Below, in pieces: positions 19,703-31,058 of a stretch of 64,000 nt of DNA. The notes below the pieces were generated by a model, which was given only the letters and a program-made list of their open reading frames with translations, had not been told where the DNA came from and did no database searches. The stretch is from Panaeolus papilionaceus (Eukaryota; Basidiomycota; Agaricomycetes; Agaricales), in assembly GCA_015501605.1 (NCBI GenBank), contig JADNRZ010000010.1:1612001-1676000 (forward strand). The letters are read 5' to 3'. Both the position numbers and the translations under genes were made by a program. Within the stretch, counting starts at the first letter, position 1. Every line of letters starts with the position of its first letter.

Positions 19703-21859
19703 TCAGGGCCATGAAATGCGACTGGCCATTTGCCTACCGGGTACAATCTCAATATCAACCTCATCATCAGCCAACCGGCCCTCGTCGGGTGTTCTTGCCC
19801 ACAGTCGCATATACGAATTTTGAATGTTGAACTCGAGGTTGGGTATAATCGGGTTGATGTTCAACGCCAGACGGTCCATCTCTATCTCCAACTCTCCCGA
19901 GTCTAGGTATGGATTCCCAATTGCCGCTATTAAACCACGGAAATTATCGACGCTATATATCTGATACCACACTTTGACGAGCTTCTCGACAAAATCTTCC
20001 ACTTCGCCCTCTCCGTCATCAACAATAACGATCTGGAAGCAATCACGAAGATGTGTATCGGGGGAGACGAGAGGACAAGCTTCTTCCAAAACCGTATCTT
20101 GAAAAAATACATCCTCCGTTAGATCCCAGGGAGTATTTTTCAACGCAGCACGAGTTGTTGCCTTGCGTACTCTCGTCCCACAAAGAGGCCTCGACCGTAT
20201 GATTCGTCCACTGGGGCCCTTGCGACAGAGCACCATAAAATCAGGATGTCGAAGACAGGCATTGACAAATAATTGCGTTTTGGGGTCGTTAAGTGAAAGT
20301 CCAGCACAAATTACATTGTTTGATTTGACTTCCGTCCAGTGAGGAGTATTTCGATCGAAGAAACAATTGCATTTCTCGACTTTGTACCTCGGTCCAAAAT
20401 TCTCGATATTGTTGGGTATAAAACCACACAAGCTGAGTTCTCGAGATCCTTGGTATCTGTAGTCATATCTAGTGTAGGACTGTGCCAAACCGCTTGCTGT
20501 GAGCAGAGAATAGCGGGTTAAGGCAACGATGTCGTCGACCTGCTGTGGTTTAATATCCAAATGGGTTTGCTTTTAATCAAAGGGGACTTACTGTTGTGCA
20601 CACGCGCCTGACACACGAGTAACAGGGAAACATCGCGGTCATATGTCCCCAGCCATGAAACGGTAGACTTGCCCCCGACATTTCCTTATGAACTCGCGTC
20701 CCCAGGACTTGAACATAGTCACCAGTGCCCCTTACAGGATAAAGCGCATCATCAATCGCAGCGCGGACATCATGGACTGAGAGATCCTTAATTGCTAACC
20801 ACATCTTTTCTACCATCCCAATATCGAGTGCTTCATCCGAGAGCATCGACACGACGAACACATAATTCTGCGCGACGAGCATAAGGGCTGGATCCGTATA
20901 GATGGCGCGACTGACACATGCCCAGATGACGCGGACGCGTTCCATGTAATATGACGATTCGTACGGGCACAGATATCGGGCAAGACGAGTACGCATTTTC
21001 TCCTGCAGCTCTTTCCTCTTTTCTCGAAGGGCAACGTCAACCGGATCTTCAACTTCCTCAAGGAAATCATCAGGTAAAGTAGGTGGCGCAGTGGCCTCCT
21101 TTGCAGGGGGTGCCTCGTCTTCATGCCCTAAGCAGTTGGGGGTTGAGTCGTCCGTCGGCTGGTCGAGCACCCACATGGCGTTTTGTGATTTGAGAAGGAG
21201 TTCATAGGCTTTTCTTTCGACATGCTCAAGGAGCTTTTCAACTTCGTCCTTTTGCTTGTTGAGGTAATGCCAGAATGTTTTATGCCCGAAGTCCTGGTTA
21301 GGGCATAAGCATACATGTATGGAATCGGGAAAGGAGTGGGTGGTATACCATGTCATTTCTGGATCGAATTTCAGCTAGGTTAAGGATAAACAAATGCGAA
21401 GACACGTACCCAAAGAACCTCTCTGTAAAATATGCCCGCGCTTGAATACAACTACAACATTCGACAGATGCCACTTCAGCTGCCAGACCCTTTCCAAACC
21501 AGAACCTTTAACGCACCGTTGTAGAAGGGTGTACTTGGTCCGCAGCGCTTTACTCCAGCCTTTTACCGTATCATAAGACGCACAATTATGTATCGCATTA
21601 AAATTTCTGCATATCGACTCCTCAGGGAACGCGTCGAGTGAGGCATGGTATGCTTTATAGCCATTATACAGCTTAATCCGTTGCTAAAACCGCATGTTAA
21701 AAGAAAAGGAAAAACTGTCAGATAACATATCCAGCCCCACATAAAATTCCACGTCCAACATACTTCATTATGTCTGAGGCACCATTTGGTTCCTTCCTTG
21801 GGTTCCATTTTGCAAGATCCATGGTGGCTCTCAATCGCAAAGCAAAATTTCTGAGCCAT
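19703..21859 (-). CDS. Unknown protein with N-terminal Cys/His zinc-knuckle-like motif
   Basis: Four exons join in frame: 21859-21764, 21683-21410, 21358-20592 and 20542-19703, giving 658 residues. The first exon encodes a C-x10-C-x9-C-x2-H pattern (C at FCF, HHGSC, TKWCLRH). It resembles the short zinc motif found in many proteins as C..T..G..C.....G..YC..H. The middle has a coiled-coil or helical stretch (WHYLNKQKDEVEKLLEHVER) and an acidic linker. The C-terminal half is globular, with no motif I can name, and ends near EVDIEIVPGRQM. I do not recognise the family. It lies next to two other unknown genes on the same strand and may belong with them functionally. Codon frames are clean, so the gene looks intact. 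Confidence 0.65.
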
Positions 21860-22273
21860 TGTATCCTGGCGTCAAGAGTGATATGTAAAGGAGGAGAGAT
21901 TGCATGTGGTCGTCCAGGATGACCCTTAAATATAACCAAGGCCCTAGTTCTGTGACTGTTCGACAACGAGGATGCACCGCCGCCATCGCCTCTGGAGGAC
22001 TTTCATGTTTGGATTACGTGAGACGCAAAGGGCTTGATCCCGGTCCTTTTCCCGTCAAGCCCAAGTAACAGGACAAGTGTATGTGCATGCTGTGTAGTTG
22101 AGTACATGCGAAATAGCTATATAGTTCTTGTTTCATGGTTGCAAAGTTCGCACTTGTCGACTGTACATTTAATGACTAGTTTTCAGACATTAATACGTCT
22201 AAAAATTGCCATGCACAACATTTTTTCAAGTTCATTTTGCGAGAACATAAATAAATACCACAGTTTGAGAATA
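21860..22273. other. Short intergenic region containing a direct-repeat copy
   Basis: It lies between the start of the zinc-motif gene and the stop of the next unknown gene. It includes repeat R1 at 22062-22146. Nothing else is seen. Confidence 0.45.
22062..22146 (+). repeat. Direct repeat R1, copy 1
   Basis: It begins CAAGTAACAGGACAAGTGTA and ends with TAGCTATATAGTTCTTGTTT and a few more bases. It matches 27122-27212 in the same orientation, with a handful of substitutions and an indel of several bases near the middle. It sits in the 3' flank of the 22274-24271 gene. Confidence 0.7.
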
Positions 22274-24271
22274 TTATATGTATATTCGACGACGATCACT
22301 CTCTCCCATGGTGGTTCTGCCAGAACAAACGCCACGAACGACAGTCTGCATCTCAACGGTAAAATCAACCTCGAACACATCCGTCTCCAAAGTTACAGCC
22401 AGGGGAAAGTGAAGCGGCAGGATGCTGTTACGTCCACCCGACCGGCTTTTGTTGCATTCACGACCTTGCTCATAATAGTGCTCGAAATCCTCATCCTCAG
22501 GCTGGCCCTCTAACAGGCTAACCCGGGGTTGCTTCAGTTCATCGCCATTCTCACCTAAAACCTTAGAGTCGCTGCGATGGTCCGACCCAAAAAACCTGCG
22601 TAACGCATGTGAGAAGCCAGTATCTTTTCGCCGTTCACGAAAGTGCCAGACAACCGAGGTTTCGTCAGGTTGTTCGACAGTGATAGAGAGGGGATTGCTG
22701 TTTCCGACACCTGGAGCCGAATTGGCTCTCGGAGAATAATCGATAATCCTGCATGGTTGATCTCTGCATAAAATCACGGCAGAGGTGTAAGAATCGCGAG
22801 TGCATGTGAGGCGGATAATAAATTCGCGAAGAGAATGGACACGATCTCCGTCGACTGAAGCTGAAGTTTGATAAACTGGATGTGTATCTTGGCACAATTT
22901 GGCCATGGGACCCAACTTGCTCATAGGATCGAACCTATCCAGAAACTTTTCCGGGCCTGTAAAAGCACTGCCAACCACCGTGATCTTTCGATAAATTGGT
23001 TCACAATGCTTGTAGCGGGGCTTCATGTCGACTTGCGCGTATCTGATGTGGTTGTATTGGAGAGATAGCCGCCCTCCGCCAGGGATAACTGTGGTGATCA
23101 AGTCGTTGAATATCGGATAGCTGATCTGAGCAGGCTTATGGATGAGGTCTCTGGGGCGCTGGACCAATGTCAGAATGTAGGTGGATCCATTACTCAAAAG
23201 TGTCATTCTTACCAACTTGAAGCCTGGAAAAAAGTCTGGATAGCGCACGCGAACATTGTTCATCTGTAAACATCGTTAGTCAATATTGCACTAATGGCAC
23301 CATTAGTATATATAAGCAACAAAAATGTATATACCATGTCTTTAGTGGCGTGGGCATGGTCAAAGATTGCCCATTTTATGTCGGAGGTCCAGAGAGAAGG
23401 GCACCAAAAGGGATCTCGGAAGATATCATCCTTGAAACTTGATGAATCGACATAGCGAGAGCTCAAATCCTCGTATCTGATTCGCAGAACGATCATCGAC
23501 ATGCGAAGTCCTCGCATTGTATTTTGCGCATTCATCATGTTGTCCGATACTGTCCTTAGGATCGCCGCCATTGGGACCAACTCTATAGAGAAGGACCGCG
23601 ATAGCATTTAAAAATGAGAATATTAAAATGGTGATGGATTTTGACATACCAAGCGGTCCCTCTGAGCCGGGCTCCAGTCCTCGTCGAGTGCGTACTTTCG
23701 CCTGAGGGTTGTTACCTCCATCGAAAAACACCAGAATCATTTCATTCAAAAGCTAGTGACAAGATGAGTTAGCACGTCATTGGTCGACTACAGTGAACAA
23801 AAAAACACAAGGACATACAGAATCGAAGGATCTGCTAACATTTGCCAACAAGGGCACCAAGCTCTCATCAGCGTCATCGGAAAGCTCAGCTAATTGCTTT
23901 GCCAGGTGAGAAAGCGGTTTCCACGGTCGGACTGGGGATTCGAATGGCCATTCAAAAAACGCGGCTATCCAATCAATATACGACCACCAAATATTGGCCG
24001 CCTTTTTGATGAACCAGTCCTCTTTTTCGAACAGGTCGCGATACTGTTTGACTTGTTCACGGAGAGGTCCCTCGTACGAGCCCCTAAAAAAAAAACATCC
24101 CATGAATACTCAAATATTTTAAACATTGACTAGAATATTTACTTACAAGGAATGCGCTCTTAGCAAGCCATCTAGTTCCTTGAAGATGTTTTGCCCAGCG
24201 GTAGCGCAAGCTGTGCCGTCGAGCTTTTCGACCAACACCTTTGGCGAGGATGTCTTTTCAAGTTGACTCAT
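22274..24271 (-). CDS. Unknown accessory protein, helical N-terminus and beta-rich C-terminus
   Basis: Five exons join in frame: 24271-24147, 24083-23819, 23752-23650, 23582-23335 and 23263-22274, giving 576 residues. The N-terminal 250 residues are helical and rich in aromatic residues (for example NIWWSYIDWIAAFFEWPFE). The C-terminal half from about residue 250 looks beta-rich, with segments such as FKLVRMTLLSNGSTYILTLV. A charged, disordered stretch lies near residues 460-520. No transmembrane segment, signal peptide or catalytic motif was recognised. It is followed downstream by repeat R1 and preceded by R2. I do not know its function. Confidence 0.6.
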
Positions 24272-24756
24272 CACGGGAATTCTCAGTCAAAATTAACGAT
24301 GATTGATATGTTGTATCGGCGTCAAGGTTAAGAGCCAAATTTGTGGTTTCAATGGGAGCCTGTAATGCAGTATCCCTCACTTTTTGTTTCAGTTCATAGA
24401 ACTTGAAAGGGACATACTGTGTGATTTGAAACAAGTTAATCAGGCTTCCAGTTTAAATGCCCGAGCAAGATGCAGGATCTAAAATACCAGTTGTAGTATC
24501 ATCCATGAAAAATGAGTACAAGGGACCAACATGTCAAGCATATGAGTTGCCAGCGTCTTGGTCGTTGTGGTTCAAGTTATTTGAATTGTGTATCACATCC
24601 ATCTGATTACAAAACTGCAATGTTACGTCATGATTTCCCGCACGCTGCCAGCACTGCCAGGCAACCCATCGTTGCCTCCCTACTTCAAGACTTCTTTTGG
24701 ACGATATAATGATAGAACCGGTTGGGCGGCGATGTGGACAGAGATTGTTGCTTTCA
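24272..24756. other. Intergenic region between two unknown genes, with repeat R2
   Basis: It contains the promoter of the 22274-24271 gene and the R2 copy that abuts the stop codon of the next gene. No other structure was seen. Confidence 0.45.
24689..24755 (+). repeat. Direct repeat R2, copy 1
   Basis: It begins GACTTCTTTTGGACGATATA and contains TAGAACCGGTTGGGCGGC and AGATTGTTGCTTTC. It is matched by 26969-27037 in the same orientation. The two copies flank the unknown gene at 24757-26576. Confidence 0.7.
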
Positions 24757-26576
24757 TCAGGGGAGGACGGAAAGTACTCTCGTGATTGTAAATTGCACTG
24801 ATAATGGATCCATGCCCTTTTCCAGATAAGTTGAGTCAAATGCGCGACTATTCTTGTCTGGCTCAATAGGAGCACGTACCCTGGTGTCTGTTTCCTTGGA
24901 CGCAGAATGCAGCTTCAATCTGAATTTGTGCCGCAAGTTTGTAACAAGAAGGATCATACTGCAGTCGGACCTGCAGTTGGCTGTCATCCTCAATAAAGAT
25001 ACCATCCTTCGTTGCATCTATTTGCCAGGTGATGCAGCCACCACCAATAGATACGCCATGAAGTCGGACACCATGATCCTTTTTAACAGTTTCTTCCTTC
25101 CAATGATCATTGCCGCCTATTTCGATACCATGGACAACTGGTTTGAGGGTTTTACCAATGTGCTCAGTCACTGTAACTTGCAGTTGAGCGTTAAGTCCAT
25201 ATTGAGGGCCAAAATCAGCAATCTCTAGGGGTATATCCATCGAAGTGCCTGTTGGATATTCGAATCCACATGTAACCTTTATCGAAGTGCACCTGCAGGC
25301 ATCGGAATTATCGGAAGACAGAGCACCAGCTCTAATGCCAAGAACAATCTTGCAACCTCCAGGGGAATCATCAGGTTGAACATCCACGCAATATCCTCTG
25401 ACAGAGCTGGTGATAGTTTTTCCCTTCCGAATGCTGCGTAAGAGACGAGAGGTGGGGAATTTGCGTTCATTGATGGACTCTGAGCTGGTTGACTCTATTA
25501 TTGCTCGCAACTGAGTTTTAGACCCTGGGATTGGTGATGGCCTCGTTAGGGCTTGGACGTCTTTGCCAAGCCTTTCAAAGTGGAGGGAATAATTTCACAT
25601 CACACTCAAGAGCTTATTATATCAATGATAATCATCAATCAACTGCATGAGATAATTATTGGTATTTTAGTACATACCCCGCAAGTGTAGCATCCAGTCC
25701 ACAAGGTTAGGAAGGACATCGCCTTTGCTCTCGAGAAGTTGTTTGTAATCTCCTCTATTTGGTTAGTATAGCCATTCCACCAATTCTCCAACTTGTCAAA
25801 TGTTTCATTGACCGTTAGCCATCCGAAAACGCTCTTCGATACCTGGTGTGTGATTTCTCGTTCCTTGGAATTGAGGTTGCTCTTGTATAAGTGAAAGGCC
25901 TCTTCAGGTTTGAAATGATTGTGTTGAAGACCGAGATTAGTAAGCCATTGACTTCAACTCTAATAACCTAGACAACTGACTTTTCAACAATTCAAGCTGC
26001 TCAGTCTTTGAGATGGCAAGGTTACTTTCAGGTCGCTACAAAGAAAAGTAAGTAATGGTGATGAGTCACGATGAATTGAGGGCAACAGTCTGGAACACAT
26101 CCTTGTAACCATTCAAGAATCAATAGCAACTGTACTAACCAGTGCAGTATCAGTCCTGATATGTTTTTGAAGGGCCTTAGCTTCTCTTCTCAGCTTCTGG
26201 AGGCGCATCTTGGTTTCATTGCTGGCTGATGTGTCACCGCCATTCACAAAATCCCCCAGCCGATTCAATAAACAGAGGCAGAGCATCGCCTGTCTCGTCC
26301 CGCTCTCCACCAAATGTACGAACAGCTTTGCCTGATCCTTGTAATGCCGGATCCATGGGCACAACTCTTGAATGCCATTGACACTGGAAAGGGGCAGGAT
26401 ATTTTAAAAATGGCTTTAAAGAAGGATTTGAGGCAGCATGAGATCGCATACAGTTGTTGTTCCTCGATGAATGGTTTTATGAGCAAGAATGAGGTGCCAA
26501 TGTCAACACAGAGTTGTTTGACCGCGACAACGTCCAATTCTGTTTCACCGTCGTTTCGAATGGTTAAGGACTGCAT
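24757..26576 (-). pseudogene. Unknown accessory gene, apparently frameshifted
   Basis: Coding segments on the minus strand are clear but do not join cleanly. A start is placed at 26576 (MQSLTIRNDGETELDVV). It is followed by a helical region (RLQKLRREAKALQKHIRT), a second helical region (KPEEAFHLYKSNLNSKERE, then FDKLENWWNGY), and a C-terminal beta-rich domain from about 25590 to the stop at 24757 (FPTSRLLRSIRKG, then IFIEDDSQLQVRLQY). The reading frame seems to change near 25953 and again near 25740 without introns of acceptable length. Either there are unusual introns or the gene carries two frameshifts. It is on the same strand as the unknown genes on its left and is bracketed by R2 copies. 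Function unknown. Confidence 0.45.
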
Positions 26577-26968
26577 GTGTCCCAATGTCAAATAACCTGG
26601 TGTAAGCACGAAAAGTGCGGGGTGAGGGCGACCAGCGGCTACCAGATAGACTCAGAGGAGGTAAGGTGCAAAGGGGACGAAAGAAGTGATCGGAATCATC
26701 ATTCAACGTTCGAACCCATCGACTGCACATGAAGTGGCATGGGGGCTTATGTTCCTCAATTTTCAAATACGATTACAGTTTACTTAGACTATCTAAATAC
26801 TCTGAGGCAAGAAGAAACTTTTTTAGTATGAAGGTATGACAGCACATTTGGTCAAGTATTCTAGGTCCTCGAATATATGCATTTTACCTGGCTCTGAAAT
26901 CACAAATTTTAAGCGTTTCGAGCTTGGTCCCCGGTTGAATTGAAAGAATGACTGAATTGGTGGGCGAT

Positions 26969-27037
26969 GACTTCTTTTGGACGATATAACAATAGAACCA
27001 GTTGGGCGGCAATATTTTGTCGACAGATTGTTGCTTC
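26969..27037 (+). repeat. Direct repeat R2, copy 2
   Basis: It shares GACTTCTTTTGGACGATATA with copy 1, then TAGAACCAGTTGGGCGGC and AGATTGTTGCTTCC. It lies on the 5' side of the gene that copy 1 follows. Confidence 0.7.
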
Positions 27038-27121
27038 CAACGTTCAAACTTCAGGCAATACCCTTCGACGGAGCTGATGAAATATTTTTCCTTTCTGCGT
27101 GAGGTCAGAGTCCGACAAATT

Positions 27122-27212
27122 CAAGTAACAGGACGAGTGTATGTGCATGCTATGTAGTTGATATAAGTATACATTTCAAGTAGCTATATAGTTCTTGTTT
27201 CGTGGTTGTAAG
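27122..27212 (+). repeat. Direct repeat R1, copy 2
   Basis: It begins CAAGTAACAGGACGAGTGTA and ends with TAGCTATATAGTTCTTGTTT and a few more bases. Together with copy 1 it brackets about 5 kb that includes both unknown genes and both R2 copies. Confidence 0.7.
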
Positions 27213-27355
27213 GACCGGATTATGGAAAGAGGAATCATAGAGCCTGGAGAAGGCACGAAATCACGAAGAAATAAGTAAATGCGGATTGCACGCAACAAAA
27301 AAAAATTACGTGTCCGACGACTGGAATTAAATATGAAGGAAACAAAGTAATATAT

Positions 27356-29667
27356 CTATGAGACCTGCTGGAGGCCTATGGGTGGTTTATGAGCTTTTGA
27401 GAGAGGACTGGGTTCTGAAGATCTAATGCTAGTGATGATCGCACCACTATTCGTGCGACCAACAGGAATTGCTGGTGGTTTCCGTCTCTTTGGAGGAGCT
27501 GGAGGAGGCCTACGGTGAGTAGTACCAGTTGCGCCGCTAGAAGTGATAACAATGTGCGAAGGTATTGGCGGCACAGGGGGTGGAGGCGACTCTGAACGCA
27601 GAGGAGGGCTGAGAGGCGATGTAAGGTCAGGTGGTAATGTGCTGGATCGACTGGGACTGCTATGATGGTGTCCTTCGGCGTTGGTAGCACTTCTACGCTT
27701 GGTGGAGGTCGTATTGACGGATAGTTTGCTCGTGCTCTGAGCCATAAAAGCTGGCAGACTGGTAACACTAGCATTACTCGGCCTTCGTACTTGGTCTAGG
27801 GGGGACCTCAGTGGCTGCCGCGATGTCTCGCGTCTAGCAGACAGATGCTCGACACTCTTGCTGTGCTTGAGAGACTTCATGACGTTGTTGCCAGAATCTT
27901 GAACCGATGTCATGGACGGACGAGAGAAGTTACCAGGAGGGCTTAGTATCGTTGAGGACGAGTCGCTGCTGTTGCTTGGACTTCCAACGCGCTGGGGTCC
28001 CTTATCCTTCCTCAGCTCCATCAACTGGACACACCAATCCCCACTGAGACACCGTTCGACCAGCCTCTTCGTTTCTGGGTTGATATCGCGAATAGAAGCA
28101 TTACCTATAAACGACTCCAGAGTGACAAGAATTTGGGGCCTTTTATAGGGAACGTCTCGAAGTTGAGTTTTGGTCAGCAAAAGATGCAGAACACGAAGGT
28201 ATGTGTGTCGAAGCTAAGAAAACCATTAGCAGATATAAAACCAACTGATAATAAGCACATACCAGATCATTATCTTCGTCTAGATCTGACAATTCTCTCA
28301 GAAAGACGTCAACCAACACACAGAGGTCATTGGTATAGAAATACTCCGAAGTGCCTTTGGTAGAGCAGAGAACGTATAGGATCTTCAGGATCAACAGTTT
28401 CACACAAGTATCATCGGGTGTCCGCTCTATAATTCTTTCAGTGATGGTAAGCGTGATAACAGTCTTTCAACTTACGAGCACGATTCAACATGAAAATCAT
28501 ATTTTCACCAAAAGTCTTAGCTGAGCCAATGCGTCGCATCAAGACACGGATGACACAGTTTTTCGGATCGGTAGACTCTATTTTCCCCACTGTAGACTGT
28601 GGTTTGGTGTCGCCCAGCTCGGCGACCATGAATTGTTCGTTCAAGGCGATCTATCTAATGTTAGAAAGCGCCTTCACTTCAGAAGGCAAACAACTCACAA
28701 TCAGCTTAATGACCGAGTAGTTGAACGTCTCGTCTTGCATATCGCGGGTTTGCTCCACCAAGTCAAAGAGGTAATCTATAAATGGCTCATCGAATATTTC
28801 TGGAAAGAAGGCGGACATCATAAATATATCAATGACAGTGTAATGCTGAGAATGGGAATCTGTACTTACTCAGATCCTGAAGCGTCGGGGTCTTTACAAC
28901 CCTACAGACTTCATACATCAATTTGACGCAGAGACTTCTGAGTTTGGCTTCAATGTGAATCGGCACTGAGGGGAATCCGGTGTTTCTGCCGGTGACAGTG
29001 CCAGCATATGTGTCCTCGATGTCGGGATCTATCTCCACCAAGATGTGATCCATGAGGAAGGGGAGTAGAGGTTGCCAGCGTTTGTGGGATCGCAAAAAGT
29101 CTGGTCTCCGACAGCCATAATAGTATAGTACTTCGTAGAATATGAAGAGAGAATGTGGATCGGATGTCTGTTGGTATAGGAGTGAGTAGGACAGCGCCGA
29201 CAACACCGCCATGAAACGGACCTGTCTGGTATCCTCAGCGATTATATCACACATCCGCTCCGAATGAAATTCGAACAACTCTGATTCAATGAGCATAGCG
29301 CATGCGTGCTCTAGCTGTAAAGGACTTTGCAGGTACTGCTCTGCTCAAACATGGTGGAATGTCAGAACGTCAAGAATCCTGTTAAAAGGAGGGGTTTAAC
29401 ACGTGCCATGGTAGTTAGCACACAACGACAGGAACCGACGAAGGGTGGCATCCAGAAGAGAAAGAGTCGGTGCTTCGTCTTGAGGTAGTTTGAGAATATC
29501 ATCGAGCTCTGAAAAAAGAGTATGAAAGTCCGAAGGTGAGGATGTGGGGAAAAGCGGGGCTTACCAGACCAGAACTGCTGAGCAGACTCTATCAAGTAGA
29601 TAATACCGAAATCGTCCTCCAAGGCGATATGTGCACCATGATGAAGATCAAAATTAGACGAGCTCAT
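27356..29667 (-). CDS. SPIN90/Ldb17 (Dip1) family Arp2/3 activator
   Basis: Fungal members (Ldb17 in budding yeast, Dip1 in fission yeast) activate Arp2/3 complex to start actin patches during endocytosis. The gene runs from the ATG at 29667 through about eight exons to a stop at 27356. The SPIN90/Ldb17 leucine-rich domain covers most of the first 430 residues. Typical segments include FDEPFIDYLFDLVEQ, IALNEQFMVA, TFGENMIFMLNRA, EYFYTNDLCVLVDVFLRELS and HTYLRVLHLLL. The final third is disordered, rich in serine and proline, with proline clusters (ESPPPPVPPIPS, RRPPPAPPKRRKPPA). Such clusters could bind SH3 domains, as reported for family members. The gene is divergent from the Rad16-like gene across about 1.4 kb. 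Confidence 0.85.
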
Positions 29668-31058
29668 TGTAGTCCCATGGAGAGTGCGTCAAAGTAACCA
29701 AAGAGCGAGGAAACGGTCAGAATCTTGAACGGCGCTGTTGAGTGATATCGTGGAGTGTGGTAGACCCTAACCCAGCTGCTAAGACAAATAAATAGATCGA
29801 ATTCTCAGGAAAAATTCATTGGCTTGTCTTTCTTTTCAATAATAAGCGGAACACGATGTAAGCGGGTCTGCAATGCAACGAACAGTCCGTCGTAGGTCAA
29901 TTGATAGACTCCCACAAGTTAATTAAAACAACAATCTAATAGCAGTCTTTTAATGAAATGCTGTCTTTCAACAATCACAAATAGCCCCTATTTCTCGGTG
30001 TCTCCTTTGCTCGACACTGAAACTCTGCGACCTTCATGAGAAATATTTCGCTTCAATCTTATTTTATGTGTGCTAAGTTTAAGAAGAGAACATTGGATCA
30101 ATTGTTGTTACTTCACATCACAAATTTAGCACTCGTCCTCCTCTAAGCTCCTCACGGCAGTCCAGGCTTCTGGAGCAGGCATGCCTTAGAACCCACCACC
30201 TGGGGTATGATACTCGTCCCTATTCACCGACCCTCGCACCTCATCTGGCGGCGTTTACGTCAAATTCCTCACCGCGTGCACGCGCGTTAATGGCCTGGAA
30301 GAACCGAGTTTCTGTTCTCTAGCTTAGTTAGGAACGTAAGTCGAAAGGATGAAGGATGTTGAAGAGCTAAGCGTTGAATGGTGGTAATAAACGAGGCAAC
30401 TCGGGAGGCAAGACCTACTATAGGTAATATGTTTATTACTCAAGCGAGCATGTACGATTCTACACGACAAACTCATAGGTAAAGTGCAGAGAAGCTCGGG
30501 TAAGAAGACCTTAAAGCTCAATGCAACTTAAATTAAGGACTGATTACTTTTATTACGACCATAGACCGAATTCATCATGCCTAGCGACTTACCATGCACA
30601 GCTGAAACCTCGCCATTCTTTCTTAATTCTTATAGCCCTAATGTTCCGCATTAGTTGGCGCCGTGCGTGGTTTTGTAGAACACTAACTGGCCTGTATAAT
30701 TGTGTCGTCAAGTCTCGAAATAGGGGTATTTGCCATCGGCATTGTGAGTTCTAAATTGGGACGGCTTAAATTGACGCGCGAGATCATGCTAACTGCTTTT
30801 CAGCAGAAGCAAAATTTGAACCTCTGCTTCTATTATCACTTCTGCCTGGATACACAGCTGGACATCGTATGAAAGCAGCCCAACGGGTTTCAGTCTTTCA
30901 GAGGACCGCTGCTGCATTCCTGATATAAATCTTGCTTATTCAAAGCTGTGACCAAAACCAAACACGCGATCTCGTGATTGTTACAAGTGTAATTTAGTGT
31001 AACGCTCGAGTCAATTCAGTTGTTCAAATCTTTTCTTTGTTCTCCCACTGCGCCCCAC
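29668..31058. other. Divergent intergenic region of about 1.4 kb, no gene seen
   Basis: It separates the starts of the SPIN90/Ldb17 and Rad16-like genes and must contain both promoters. I found no supported open frame, tRNA or repeat in it. Confidence 0.5.

Larger units (their letters stand above)
26577..27355. other. Intergenic region with copies of repeats R2 and R1
   Basis: It holds R2 copy 2 and R1 copy 2 and separates the accessory genes from the conserved SPIN90 gene. A minus-strand open frame across R2 (to 26823) has no start context or domain and may be a remnant of a duplicated gene end. Confidence 0.45.

Noticed and set aside
26823..27047. Minus-strand frame across repeat R2 as a separate gene
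   Set aside because: It depends on R2, has no domain and begins at a non-ATG codon. More likely a remnant of a duplicated flank.
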